DNA from: Pseudomaricurvus alcaniphilus | GTDB taxonomy: Bacteria > Pseudomonadota > Gammaproteobacteria > Pseudomonadales > Cellvibrionaceae | Length of the DNA: 64,000 nt | Direction of reading: 5' to 3' | NCBI RefSeq assembly: GCF_011440395.1 | Contig: NZ_JAAOIX010000011.1 | Span: forward strand, 124,001-188,000 | Shown: positions 27,795-36,666 of the stretch, piece by piece | How the letters are laid out: every line of letters starts with the position of its first letter | Position numbering within the stretch: the stretch's first letter is position 1 | Made by a program: the position numbers and the translations under genes | The notes under the pieces: model-generated | The model's database searches: none | The model's input: the letters and a program-made list of their open reading frames with translations, nothing else | What the model was told of the DNA's origin: nothing

Positions 27795-28172
27795 TCAGCC
27801 AATTTCCCGCCAGCTGCTGGCCACCTGCGCCATCAGACGCCCACACTCATCGAGCAATTCCTCACTGGCTTTTATATGGGCCTGGGATAAAGTGCGCTGC
27901 ACGTAGTCGTACAGGGAATCCAGGTTTTCCGCCAGCTCACCACCCTGCTCGAGATTGAGGGCGTTGCGCAAGCCCAGCAGAATACTGACAGCCGCGTTGA
28001 TTTTCTTGCCCCGCAGCTCAATATCGTTTTGCTGAATCGCGCCTTTCGCCTGGGCGATACGCTCCAAAAAGCCGTCAAACAGCATCAAGGTCAGGCGATG
28101 CGCGTTGGCTCCCTGCACGGCCGCATCCACTTTCACCGAACCGTAACTCTGTAGTGCTAACTGTGCATTCAT
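27795..28172 (-). CDS. fliS: Flagellin export chaperone FliS (paralogue 3, canonical)
   Basis: The closest of the three to classic FliS. Start chosen at the ATG at 28172 (MNAQLALQSYGSVKV), preceded by GGAG. 125 residues with NAHRLTLMLFDGFLERIAQA, AVSILLGLRNALNLEQGGEL and the C-terminal VASSWREI. A FliA promoter precedes it, matching the late timing of flagellin export. It is convergent with the TPR response regulator, 207 bases away, and divergent from maf. Confidence 0.94.
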   Translation of the reverse strand: MNAQLALQSYGSVKVDAAVQGANAHRLTLMLFDGFLERIAQAKGAIQQNDIELRGKKINAAVSILLGLRNALNLEQGGELAENLDSLYDYVQRTLSQAHIKASEELLDECGRLMAQVASSWREIG

Positions 28173-28212
28173 ATTTCCACTCCGAGAACTGCTGTAACTG
28201 TGTCTGAAAATG

Positions 28213-28239
28213 CTATCGGCCATGGCTCGCTCGACTTTA
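28213..28239 (-). promoter_or_regulatory. FliA (sigma28) promoter for fliS paralogue 3
   Basis: The minus strand reads TAAA, 15 bases, GCCGATAG; consensus is TAAA-N15-GCCGATAA. It gives a leader of about 35 bases. Confidence 0.8.
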
Positions 28240-28301
28240 GTCGCCGAAGCCAACTTTTTCCAAATTCAGCAGCACCCCCCTTCCGACCTCCGTCGCACCT
28301 C

Positions 28302-28317
28302 TGGCACAAACCCTGCA
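28302..28317 (+). promoter_or_regulatory. RpoN promoter for maf
   Basis: The plus strand reads TGGCACAAACCCTGCA, a full TGGCAC block and CTGCA at the right spacing. Start of transcription would be near 28329, before both candidate maf start codons. Confidence 0.75.
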
Positions 28318-28361
28318 TCAAATACCCGATAATCGAGTGATTACCACGCCGGCGTCAGAAA

Positions 28362-30437
28362 ATGGACGCTTTAACGACCTCTTGCAAAGAATTCCACGCC
28401 ATGAGCACTACCGAACTAGATGCCCTGATCCGGCAAGCCGAAATCCAGAAGCTGCAATTGCAGCTTAGTACCCAGCTGCAAAAAAACCTGCAGTACTTCA
28501 AGACCAGTGTACCGGCCATCTACCAGCGCTTTGAGCAATACAGCCCCGACACCCTGCGCCTCGGCCTCGACGCCCACGACAACCTCAACCTGATTAATTT
28601 CAAGGTCGGCAACACTCCGGTATACCGCGAAGACCCGAAACAATTCGCCCTCGCCCAGGTGCGCGACTATCTGGCCGCCCCCGGTTTTTTTAAATACAAG
28701 CTGGCTACCACCGAAGGCCAGAAAACCCGCTTCGAAGGCAGCCGCACCGAGCAGAGCGAGCGCTACATGCAGCTGCTCAACGCCTACGAAGAGCTGGACT
28801 ACCCCCAGCACCTGACCCTGCAAACCCCGGTTGGCCTGATGGTCATGATGGGCAGCGGCCTGGGCTACCACCTGGAGCCCCTGCTACAGTCGCTCAACAT
28901 CTACACCCTGTACCTGTACGAGGCCAACCCGGACGCTTTCTATGCCAGTATGCACACGGTCGACTGGCAACAACTGGTGGCCCTGATCGGCCGCAACGGC
29001 CACGGCGAAATCCGTTTCTCCATTGGCATGACGCCCGAATACGCCGCCATCGATATCAAGAACCTGTCGCAAAACATCGGTTCTCACAAGACCATAAGGC
29101 CCTTTTACTACACCCATATCGACAGCGTAAAAAATCGCACACTGGGCAACAACACCTCCGACTCCCTGCTGTTTTCCACCCGCGCCAACAAGGCCTTCAC
29201 CCAGGAAGCGGGCAGCCTGGCAGCCAGCCTCAGTAACTACAGCGCCAAACAGAAAGTCCTGTGTGAGCGCAAACAAAAGCTGACACTGCCACCGGCCTTG
29301 ATCATCGGCAACGGCCCCTCCCTCGACGCCCAACTCGACCTGATCAAGCAACACCGCGACGAGGTAGTACTCTTCTCCTGCGGCAGTGCGCTGTCAGCCC
29401 TGGCCAACAGCGGCATCAAGCCGGATTTCCAGGTGGAAATCGACCATCGCCAGGTCATCGCCGAACTCTACCCCCAGTACGCCGACGACGATTTCCGCCG
29501 CGGCATCACCCTGCTGGCCTCGAACAAAGTCCACCCCAAAACCCTGCAGCTATTCGACCAGGCTTACCTGGCACAAAACGCCGGCGATATTGGCCACGAA
29601 GTGCTCAAGGCGATGGCCGCGGACAACGAAGCCAAGCGCATCGCCTGTGCCAACCCCACCGTCACCAACGGCGGACTGGCATTTGCCATCAATTTGGGCT
29701 TCGAGGAAATTTATCTGTTGGGCTGCGACTACGGCAGCATCGAAGCCGACCACACCCACGCCAAGTCGAGCTTGCACTACCAGCTCAGTGCCGATAAAGG
29801 CGCAAAATTTTACGCCATGCAAGACACCGTCAAGGGCAACTTCCAGGATACGGTCTACACCACGCCAACTTTTGTACTGGCCCGGGACAGCGCCCAAACC
29901 CTGCTCCACACCAACCCCAACGTCACCTGCTACAACCCCAACGACGGCGCATTTATTGACGGTGCCCTGCCGATCAAAGTCGATGACATTCGCATCAAGG
30001 GCATGAAAGACAAACACAAGATACTGAAAAAGTTGATTGCCTGTAACTTTCGCAACCTGTCCGCCAAAGCCCTGCCCAAAGCCGCGCTTGAGCAACAGAT
30101 CAAACAAAACACCGAACAACTGCTGCAGGCCATTAAGGCCGTCAAAACTCCGACCACCCAGGCTGAAGCAATGAGCGCCCTGGACGATATCTACGCCCAA
30201 ATCAGAAAACTGGAACACAGCAACGGCATTCCCTACCTGCTACTGCGCTCCATAACCGACACCTTTATGCAGGCCACCAGTTTGTACGCCACCGGAGCAA
30301 AAACCACCGAGCAAATAGCCCATTATTACCAACTGGGTGTCGACACCATGATTGACGTTATCGAGACCCATATCCTCAAAGCCAACAGCGGCGAGATACT
30401 CAAACTGGATGACTCGCACAGCTTCTCTACTGACTAA
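28362..30437 (+). CDS. maf: Maf-type motility accessory factor (flagellin nonulosonate glycosyltransferase)
   Basis: Maf proteins transfer CMP-activated pseudaminic or legionaminic acid to Ser/Thr of flagellin in the cytosol. This 691-residue protein carries the central MptE-like/DUF115 domain with PALIIGNGPSLDAQLDLIKQ near residue 315, GIKPDFQVEIDHR, and GFEEIYLLGCDYGS. A Maf-type N-terminal domain (LMVMMGSGLGYHLEPLL) and a helical C-terminus flank it. The start at 28362 could instead be the ATG at 28401; neither has a strong ribosome binding site. It is divergent from fliS, and the legionaminate operon that should supply its donor ends 446 bases downstream in convergent orientation. Confidence 0.9.
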   Translation: MDALTTSCKEFHAMSTTELDALIRQAEIQKLQLQLSTQLQKNLQYFKTSVPAIYQRFEQYSPDTLRLGLDAHDNLNLINFKVGNTPVYREDPKQFALAQVRDYLAAPGFFKYKLATTEGQKTRFEGSRTEQSERYMQLLNAYEELDYPQHLTLQTPVGLMVMMGSGLGYHLEPLLQSLNIYTLYLYEANPDAFYASMHTVDWQQLVALIGRNGHGEIRFSIGMTPEYAAIDIKNLSQNIGSHKTIRPFYYTHIDSVKNRTLGNNTSDSLLFSTRANKAFTQEAGSLAASLSNYSAKQKVLCERKQKLTLPPALIIGNGPSLDAQLDLIKQHRDEVVLFSCGSALSALANSGIKPDFQVEIDHRQVIAELYPQYADDDFRRGITLLASNKVHPKTLQLFDQAYLAQNAGDIGHEVLKAMAADNEAKRIACANPTVTNGGLAFAINLGFEEIYLLGCDYGSIEADHTHAKSSLHYQLSADKGAKFYAMQDTVKGNFQDTVYTTPTFVLARDSAQTLLHTNPNVTCYNPNDGAFIDGALPIKVDDIRIKGMKDKHKILKKLIACNFRNLSAKALPKAALEQQIKQNTEQLLQAIKAVKTPTTQAEAMSALDDIYAQIRKLEHSNGIPYLLLRSITDTFMQATSLYATGAKTTEQIAHYYQLGVDTMIDVIETHILKANSGEILKLDDSHSFSTD

Positions 30438-30560
30438 CGGATAAAATTAATTCTGATTGCAGATAGATAGAGTGGCTAACAAAGGAGCGTTCAAAACAAG
30501 GTTTTTTAGCCTTTTTCAGAAAACGTTTTCAAACCTGCAGACCGCGAACAGCTCGATCAA

Positions 30561-30728
30561 GGTCCGGTGGCTGTGATCGGCCAGACCAATCAGGTCGCGT
30601 TTAGGCTCTCCGTGCTTTTCGGGCTTTCGCGGACGGATGTTTGAACGTAGCGCAGCGGAGTGAGTTTCCGGGAGCGCGAAAAGCGCGGAGAGCCTGCGGC
30701 CGGTCTGGCCGGTCACAGCCACCGGGCC
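30561..30728. repeat. 168-bp palindromic element between maf and legF
   Basis: The outer arms GGTGGCTGTGATCGGCCAGA / TCTGGCCGGTCACAGCCACC and inner arms AGGCTCTCCGTGCTTTTCG / CGAAAAGCGCGGAGAGCCT enclose a G/C-rich centre containing GAACGTAGCGCAGCGGAGTG. It lies in the 445-base gap between two convergent genes, where it may end both transcripts. It does not share the core of hairpin elements 1-3. The small open frames across it are by-products of the repeat. The flanks (30438-30560, 30729-30882) show nothing. Confidence 0.75.
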
Positions 30729-30882
30729 GCCGCGCTAAACTCCGAACTACACTTATAAATTCACCAAGCTTTAGCATCAACCTCATAAAGCTATCGCACC
30801 AATCCCACCATACCGAATTAGCAATCCGTCCCATACTTTTAACGCACAATCGATATAACCATCGCTTAGACGCGAACCTCAA

Positions 30883-31578
30883 TCAACTCTCGCTCACCAG
30901 CAATTCCGCAAACTTGAAATCCAACTCGCTATCAATATCCACCGAACGCTCCGCCGGCATTACATACGCATACACCGCCGGCGAATAATGAATCCCCCCC
31001 TGATTCAATAGCGCAGCGCTACTAAACACATACATCGCCCCATTCAATCGATAAAAGCCGGGCAGATCCTGACTGCGTTTGCCGCGAACTTCAGGGCGGA
31101 GAAAATCGCCGAGACTGTTATCCGCCGGCAAGGTATTGGACCACAGCGGACTGTGCTCACACTCACACACCGACACCACCCCATCGGCGCCCTGCCGCAC
31201 AAATTGCGCCAGCGCCTGATCGATATCAACCGCATTGCGCAGCGGCGACGTTGGTTGCAACACCACCACGATATCGAACTGCTGCGGCGCCAGGCTCTCG
31301 AGACAGTGCAGGATTACTGCATTGGTACTGGCCGTATCATTCGCCAGTGCAGCGGGCCGCATAAATGGTACTTCGGCACCATACTGCTGGGCCGCGGCGG
31401 CTATCCCGGCATCATCCGTAGACACCATCACCCGATCAACATACTCAGCGTTTCGCGCCGCCTCGATACTCCAACCGATCAGCGGTTTACCGCCAAGGTC
31501 GCGAACATTCTTCCCCGGCAGCCGTTTACTGCCGCCGCGGGCCGGAATCAACGCCAGTACCGATTTACCCTGAATCAT
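30883..31578 (-). CDS. legF: CMP-legionaminic acid synthetase (acylneuraminate cytidylyltransferase family)
   Basis: Activates the nonulosonic acid with CTP to the CMP-sugar used by Maf. The 231-residue protein has the N-terminal nucleotide-binding motif LIPARGGSKRLPGKN, followed by GKPLIGWSIEAA and a VVLQPTSPLRN motif, typical of NeuA/PseF/LegF. Assignment to the legionaminic rather than pseudaminic branch rests on neighbours (legG and ptmE). It is the last gene of the seven-gene operon, 12 bases after ptmE. Confidence 0.88.
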   Translation of the reverse strand: MIQGKSVLALIPARGGSKRLPGKNVRDLGGKPLIGWSIEAARNAEYVDRVMVSTDDAGIAAAAQQYGAEVPFMRPAALANDTASTNAVILHCLESLAPQQFDIVVVLQPTSPLRNAVDIDQALAQFVRQGADGVVSVCECEHSPLWSNTLPADNSLGDFLRPEVRGKRSQDLPGFYRLNGAMYVFSSAALLNQGGIHYSPAVYAYVMPAERSVDIDSELDFKFAELLVSES

Positions 31579-31590
31579 AGTGAATATCTG

Positions 31591-32649
31591 CTAGCGGAAC
31601 AGGTTCAGCACATCCTGTTGCGCCTGTTCAAAATCATTGATACGGCCCACATCCAGCCAGTACTCATCCAGCGGATACATAAACACATTGCCACCCTGCT
31701 CCGCCTTGCGGTTCAACAAGGTGGGCATATCACAGTGTTCGTCTTTTTTAACCCCACCAACCAACTCAGCGTTAAGCACATAGATACCAGCGTTGATATA
31801 AAACCGCGACACCGGCTTTTCTTCGATATTGCTGATTTTAAAATCGTTGCTCTGCACCACACCGTAGGGAACCTGGTATTCGTGCTGGCGCACGCAGAGA
31901 GTTGCATCGGCGTTCGACTCCTGGTGATAGGCCAACAGGCGGGAAAAATCGATCTTGGTCAAAATGTCGCCGTTCATAATAATCATCGGCAGATCGGGCA
32001 GGTCCCCGGGCAGAAGGCCCAGCGCCCCGGCGGTACCCAGCGGTTCGGCCTCGTGGATATAGCGGATCGAAACGTCCCACTTCGAGCCGTCGCCAAAGTG
32101 CTCGCGAATCACGTCCGACAAATAGTGGGTAGAAATATAAAATTGGTGAAAGCCGCTGTCGATAAAGCTTTCCAGTATAGTTTGCAGTATCGGTTGCTTG
32201 CCCACATTCAACATTGGCTTCGGGCATTTTTCCGTGAGGGGATATAGCCGTGATCCAAACCCGCCCGCCATCAGTAACACCGGGTTGTCGTGCCGGGGTT
32301 TGCGAATCAGGTCCTGCATGGAGAGCACATTAATCAATGTCCCGAAACTGTCCAGGATCGGCATGTGGACAATTTTCTTGGCTTCCATCAGGCGCAGAAT
32401 AGACGCCGAACTGTCGTCTTCCTTGCAGCTTAACGGTGTACTGTTCATCACTTTTGAGACCGGCTGGGTGAGACCAATATCCGCCAATAAGCCGCGCCGA
32501 ATGTCGCCATCGGTCACCAGGCCTTTGAGGCGGCGTTGATCGTCCACCACGAAAGCGGCCTGGGTGGCCTCCCGATCAATCACTTTCAACGCATCGATAA
32601 TGCTGCAGCCGGAATCAATGACTGCGTTCTGCCAATTAAAGGCCATCAC
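31591..32649 (-). CDS. ptmE: PtmE-like sugar-phosphate nucleotidyltransferase with CBS pair
   Basis: In Campylobacter, PtmE makes the GDP-activated glucosamine that feeds legionaminic acid synthesis. The 352-residue protein has two CBS domains (about residues 8-115; for example AAFVVDDQRRLKGLVTDGDI) and then a nucleotidyltransferase domain with LLMAGGFGSRLYPLTEKCPK and DILTKIDFSRLL. This CBS-plus-transferase arrangement is characteristic. It overlaps legH by four bases. Substrate (GDP or UDP route) is inferred. Confidence 0.85.
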   Translation of the reverse strand: MMAFNWQNAVIDSGCSIIDALKVIDREATQAAFVVDDQRRLKGLVTDGDIRRGLLADIGLTQPVSKVMNSTPLSCKEDDSSASILRLMEAKKIVHMPILDSFGTLINVLSMQDLIRKPRHDNPVLLMAGGFGSRLYPLTEKCPKPMLNVGKQPILQTILESFIDSGFHQFYISTHYLSDVIREHFGDGSKWDVSIRYIHEAEPLGTAGALGLLPGDLPDLPMIIMNGDILTKIDFSRLLAYHQESNADATLCVRQHEYQVPYGVVQSNDFKISNIEEKPVSRFYINAGIYVLNAELVGGVKKDEHCDMPTLLNRKAEQGGNVFMYPLDEYWLDVGRINDFEQAQQDVLNLFR

Positions 32650-33257
32650 TTATCCTCATTCTTGTTACCTCGGTAACAGCTGCCCGCTGGCACCACGCTG
32701 TTCCTGAGCACACGCTGACCGTGGATTACGGTTGCACCGGCGCCGATAAAGCTGTTGTTCTCTACCACACAATTGCCACAAATCACCGCCCCGGGAGCGA
32801 CATGAGTGTCGGCCTGAATGTCGGTATCGTGCTCGATAATGACACCGGTATTGATGATGCAATTGTCACCGATCCGGGCACCGGTATTGATCACACTATT
32901 GGCCAACACCTGCACGCCGGCTCCGAGAGTCACATCAATGCCGACCCAGGCCCGGGGATGAATAATGCTGGCAAATTGGTAGCCCTTGGCGCGCCACTTG
33001 TTAAACAGCGAACTGCGCAACGCTTCGGATCGAGTCTCCGGGACATAGCCAATGCCGTTGGCCAGTTCGACCTGGTCACTGGCGTACTGGGTAATAAATT
33101 CATCCCCGCCGAGCACGGACAGGCCAAAGCGCCACTCACTACCCCGCGGCAAGGAGGGGTCCACCACGCCGATCAATTGACGTCCGTTGTTCAACAGGGC
33201 ATCGGCAATCACCGCCCCGTGACCACCGCCGCCGAGCAGGATAATGGCCCTACTCAT
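32646..33257 (-). CDS. legH: NeuD/LegH-like acetyltransferase
   Basis: A sugar O- or N-acyltransferase of the left-handed beta-helix type. The 203-residue protein begins with a Rossmann-like GGGGHGAVIADAL and has hexapeptide repeats over residues ~105-185 (LGAGVQVLANSVINTGARIG, HVAPGAVICGNCVVENN), ending in the usual GSCYRGNK. In this operon it should acetylate the 4-amino sugar made by LegC. It overlaps legI by eight bases and ptmE by four. NeuD is the alternative name for the same fold. Confidence 0.85.
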   Translation of the reverse strand: MSRAIILLGGGGHGAVIADALLNNGRQLIGVVDPSLPRGSEWRFGLSVLGGDEFITQYASDQVELANGIGYVPETRSEALRSSLFNKWRAKGYQFASIIHPRAWVGIDVTLGAGVQVLANSVINTGARIGDNCIINTGVIIEHDTDIQADTHVAPGAVICGNCVVENNSFIGAGATVIHGQRVLRNSVVPAGSCYRGNKNEDK

Positions 33258-34326
33258 CCAGTAAATCCCCGACCTGATAAGTCCTGTTAGCCGAGCGCTG
33301 TAGATAATCCCAATAGTGCATGGGGCTGATGCCGGTGCCCGGCCGGCGCACGATCAAATTGGCCTGGTCAAACCTCTCGCCCGGCTGGATTGCGGTCGCC
33401 GCTTGCAAACTCTTGCGCGCGATATTGCGGGTATTGGCCTCCACTGGGCTCGGCGCTTTTACCCCGCTGCCAAGTGCAGCGCTGGTGGCCCGAATGGCAG
33501 CGACCATTTGCGCCAATTCATCCGGCTCCAGCGAAGCCTTGTGATCGGGGCCCGGCAGGCTGCGGTCGAGGGTGAAATGTTTTTCAATCACACAGGCTCC
33601 CAGGGCCGCGGCGGCGATGGGTACCACAATACCTTCGGTATGATCCGAGTAGCCCACCGGAATACCCCAGCTTTGGGCCATGGTCTGCATCGCCTTCAGG
33701 TTCACCTCGGTAACTGGCGCCGGATACTGGGAAGTGCAATGCAGCAGAATGAGCCGCTGGCGCAATGTTTCCAGTAGCGCCGGGTCGCCCAGCGCAGCGT
33801 GGCACTGCTGCAAACTGTCCGGATCCCGCTCAGGCTCTCCAATCCCCCAGGCCAATACTGCCAGCGCGTCACTGATCTCGTCGGTCGTGGCCATGCCGGT
33901 AGAGAGAATCAATTCGGCACCGCAGCGAGCGGCAGCCAACAGCAGCGGCCCGTTGGTAATTTCCCCGGACGCCAGCTTGATACGCTGGCAATGCAGCTCC
34001 TGCACCAGCAACTTCAAGCTGCCGATATCAAACGGCGATGACATAAACTCGATGCCCCGGGCCTGGCAGTGGCGTTGCAGCTGAGCGTAGGCGTCTAGTG
34101 GTAACTCCAGCGCTTTCAGCATCTCAAACTGGGATTGCTCGACGCCGATATTCTGCTTCTGGTAGTCCGCCATGGGCGCCTGCTGATTCACCAGGCTGGC
34201 GGCATTAAAGGTTTGAAACTTGACCACATCGGCGCCGGCATCGGCGGCAGCGTCGATCAACTCCAGCGCGCGCTGCAGTGAACCATTATGATTGACGCCC
34301 GCCTCGGCGATAATACAGACACTCAT
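33250..34326 (-). CDS. legI: N,N'-diacetyllegionaminic acid synthase (NeuB family)
   Basis: Condenses a 2,4-diamino-6-deoxy hexose with phosphoenolpyruvate to the nonulosonic acid. The 358-residue protein starts with the family sequence IIAEAGVNHNGSLQRALELI, has AGADVVKFQTF, KLASGEITNGPLL, VGYSDHTEG and FTLDRSLPGPDHKASLEPDE, and a C-terminal antifreeze-like SAF domain (IVRRPGTGISP). Length is normal. The ATG overlaps the legG stop by one base. Confidence 0.9.
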   Translation of the reverse strand: MSVCIIAEAGVNHNGSLQRALELIDAAADAGADVVKFQTFNAASLVNQQAPMADYQKQNIGVEQSQFEMLKALELPLDAYAQLQRHCQARGIEFMSSPFDIGSLKLLVQELHCQRIKLASGEITNGPLLLAAARCGAELILSTGMATTDEISDALAVLAWGIGEPERDPDSLQQCHAALGDPALLETLRQRLILLHCTSQYPAPVTEVNLKAMQTMAQSWGIPVGYSDHTEGIVVPIAAAALGACVIEKHFTLDRSLPGPDHKASLEPDELAQMVAAIRATSAALGSGVKAPSPVEANTRNIARKSLQAATAIQPGERFDQANLIVRRPGTGISPMHYWDYLQRSANRTYQVGDLLDE

Positions 34327-35519
34327 TACTCCGCTCCCGACCCATGCTGTGAATCGCCGTTGCGCGGCAAATCATAAAAGGTTTTTACAGTCAGTGAAGA
34401 CAGTTCTATTGCTTTAATAATTGCCAGTATTTTTTCACTGGCAGCTCCGCCATCGTAGGGATTAACAATCGTGCGGCAGTGCTGCTGAAACTCCGCGGAA
34501 CGGGCCCGGGTTATCGCCGCAACAATGTCTGCCGTCTCGTGACCACAACTGATCACCGAGCCAGGCTCAATACGGCCCTTCTGTCGAGCGCCAATATTCA
34601 CCGTCGGCGTTCCCAGGCTGGGTACTTCAATCAAACCACTGGACGAGTTGCCCAGCACCGCATCAACGTGTCGAACAGCGCTGAGGTAACGCAGTTGGCC
34701 GAGGCTTTTTACCAGCAGCACCCTGTCGCTATTGGCGCGCTGGAAATCCTGCAACGCCTGGATAATACCGGCACTTTCGGTGTCGGCGTTGGGATAGGTT
34801 AAAATCACACCCAGCTCGGGCAGTTGCGACAACGCAACCAGCAGCTGCTGAATATCCGCCAGGGCTTGGCCTTCGCTCAGGGTTTCCGGGTGATAGGTCA
34901 GCAACACATTCTGTGCCTTGAACCTGAAATCCAGCGCCTGCTGCAACTCAGTTGCGGTCAGTAACTTTAAATGGTGAATTAACTCCACCCCGACAGCGCC
35001 GACGCAATGCACCCTCGCCGGCTGCTCACCCAACTGGATCACCCGACTGCGGTAGGTCTCAGTGGCAGTAAAATGCAGGTGCGACATTTTCGTAATGGCG
35101 TGACGAAGCGCCTCGTCAACGACGCCCTCGGTGACTTCTCCTCCGTGCAGATGCGCCACCGGCAGCCGGTGAATCAACGCCGCCTGGGCAGCAGCCAGGG
35201 CTTCGAATCGGTCCCCCAGCAGAACCAGGATATCGGGGGCGAGGCGGTCAAATGCGGCTGAAATTCCCGCGCAGGCCTGGGCCATGGCGACACAGACACC
35301 GTGGGGGGTATCGTCCTCCACTGGTATCGGCACCCGCGCGGCAATGCCAAAACCATCCGCCTCGATGGCCTGCAGCGTGTTGCCAAATTTCTCAGACAGG
35401 TGCATGCCAGTGACAATCAACTGCAACTCGCAGTCCGGGTCAGCCTCGATCAATCGCAGCAGGCGGGAGAGCAAACCGTACTCGGCCCGGGTACCGGTTA
35501 CTACCGCAATTTTACGCAT
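34326..35519 (-). CDS. legG: Hydrolysing NDP-sugar 2-epimerase LegG (NeuC family)
   Basis: Removes the nucleotide and inverts C2 to give the free diamino sugar for LegI. Start chosen at the ATG at 35519 (MRKIAVVTGTRAEYGLLSRL), giving 397 residues; the frame is open upstream only because it overlaps legC. Features are VTGMHLSEKFGNT, VLLGDRFEALAAA, HLHGGEVTEGVVDEALRHA and LGNSSSGLIEVPSLGTPTVN. Presence of this NeuC-type enzyme points to the legionaminate route, since the pseudaminate route uses PseG, which is unrelated. It overlaps legC by eight bases. Confidence 0.9.
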   Translation of the reverse strand: MRKIAVVTGTRAEYGLLSRLLRLIEADPDCELQLIVTGMHLSEKFGNTLQAIEADGFGIAARVPIPVEDDTPHGVCVAMAQACAGISAAFDRLAPDILVLLGDRFEALAAAQAALIHRLPVAHLHGGEVTEGVVDEALRHAITKMSHLHFTATETYRSRVIQLGEQPARVHCVGAVGVELIHHLKLLTATELQQALDFRFKAQNVLLTYHPETLSEGQALADIQQLLVALSQLPELGVILTYPNADTESAGIIQALQDFQRANSDRVLLVKSLGQLRYLSAVRHVDAVLGNSSSGLIEVPSLGTPTVNIGARQKGRIEPGSVISCGHETADIVAAITRARSAEFQQHCRTIVNPYDGGAASEKILAIIKAIELSSLTVKTFYDLPRNGDSQHGSGAE

Positions 35520-36666
35520 CCAGCACCCCTGCTCGCGCCGAACTGGGCAAATTGACCAGCCGCATCGCCATGGCTTCGGCGGTGGCCAGGTCGCCGCGGA
35601 GGCAGTCGCGGTACATGGGCAGCCGGTGCAACAGGGTCCAGGCCGGACGCAATTGCAGCTGCTGCTCACCACCGAGCTGCAGCAAGTGATCGCGCTGTTT
35701 TTGGTCCCGGCACAAGACCGCATTTAACCAGTAGTTGGATTCACAGGCGTCAGGTTCGAGCACGAATTCCAGCCCGGAACCCTGCAAACACTGCTGGTAT
35801 TGTCGAGCCAGTTGCCGCTTGTCGGCCAGGATTGCCTGAAAGCGTTGCAGCTGGGCCCGGCCCAGGGCCGCATTGATGTTCGGCAGGCGAAAATTAAAAC
35901 CCAGCTGGTCGTGGCTGGTTTCCCAGGGGTGGGGGGTTTTTGCGGTGCTGCCGAGGTGTTTGGCCCGCTGCGCCCAGGACTCATCGTTGCTGAGCAGTGC
36001 CCCGCCACCACCGGTGGTAATGATTTTATTGCCGTTAAAGCTGATCGCCATCCAGTCACCGTGATGACCCACGTGCTCGCCCCGATAGCGACTGCCCAGC
36101 GCCTCGGCGCCATCTTCCAGCAACAATACGCCGAACTCCTGGCAGACCGCCAACAACTCGTCCATGCGCGACGGGTGGCCGAAGGTGTGCATACAGAGGC
36201 AGGCAACCACCCTTCTGTTGCTGGTTTTATTGACGCAGACACCCTGCTGAACTTCGACGTTATCGAGTAACCACTGGCGCAACTTTTGCGGACAAATGCC
36301 CAGGTTGCGGGACTCAATATCCACAAACACCGGATTGGCGCCGCAGTAGCGAATGGCATTGGCGGTGGCGACAAAAGTGAAGGGCTGGATAATCACTTCG
36401 CTGCCGGCATCGACGCCACTCAGGGTCAAGCCCAGCTGCAAGGCAGCGGTGCCATTGACCGTGGCAATTGCATAGCGGTGGTCGGTAAGCTCGCAGATGC
36501 CCTGTTCAAACTCGGCAATATCGGGCCCTACCGAAGATACAAAGGTGGAATCGATGCACTCTGCCAGGTATTGCTTTTCCAACTCTCCCAGCAGCGGCCG
36601 GTGCAAGGCCACCGGCGCTTCAGCGGGATACTGGCGCTGGATAAATTCAAACAGGTCGTCAAACAT
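35512..36666 (-). CDS. legC: PLP-dependent aminotransferase LegC (DegT/DnrJ/EryC1 family)
   Basis: Adds the 4-amino group to the 4-keto sugar made by LegB. The 384-residue protein has TVNGTAALQLGLTLSGVD, EVIIQPFTFVATANAIRY, LLLEDGAEALGSRYRG and the pyridoxal-phosphate lysine in SFNGNKIITTGGGG, followed by FNFRLPNINAALGRAQL. It starts eight bases inside the end of legB. Length is normal for this family. Confidence 0.9.
   Translation of the reverse strand: MFDDLFEFIQRQYPAEAPVALHRPLLGELEKQYLAECIDSTFVSSVGPDIAEFEQGICELTDHRYAIATVNGTAALQLGLTLSGVDAGSEVIIQPFTFVATANAIRYCGANPVFVDIESRNLGICPQKLRQWLLDNVEVQQGVCVNKTSNRRVVACLCMHTFGHPSRMDELLAVCQEFGVLLLEDGAEALGSRYRGEHVGHHGDWMAISFNGNKIITTGGGGALLSNDESWAQRAKHLGSTAKTPHPWETSHDQLGFNFRLPNINAALGRAQLQRFQAILADKRQLARQYQQCLQGSGLEFVLEPDACESNYWLNAVLCRDQKQRDHLLQLGGEQQLQLRPAWTLLHRLPMYRDCLRGDLATAEAMAMRLVNLPSSARAGVLDA

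Noticed and set aside
30516-30722. 68-codon minus-strand open frame in the maf-legF gap
   Set aside because: It lies almost wholly within the palindromic element; open frames in such elements recur without being genes, and no start signal is seen.
34326-35723. 465-codon version of LegG
   Set aside because: The first 68 codons overlap legC in another frame and are Cys-rich nonsense; family sequence starts at the ATG at 35519.
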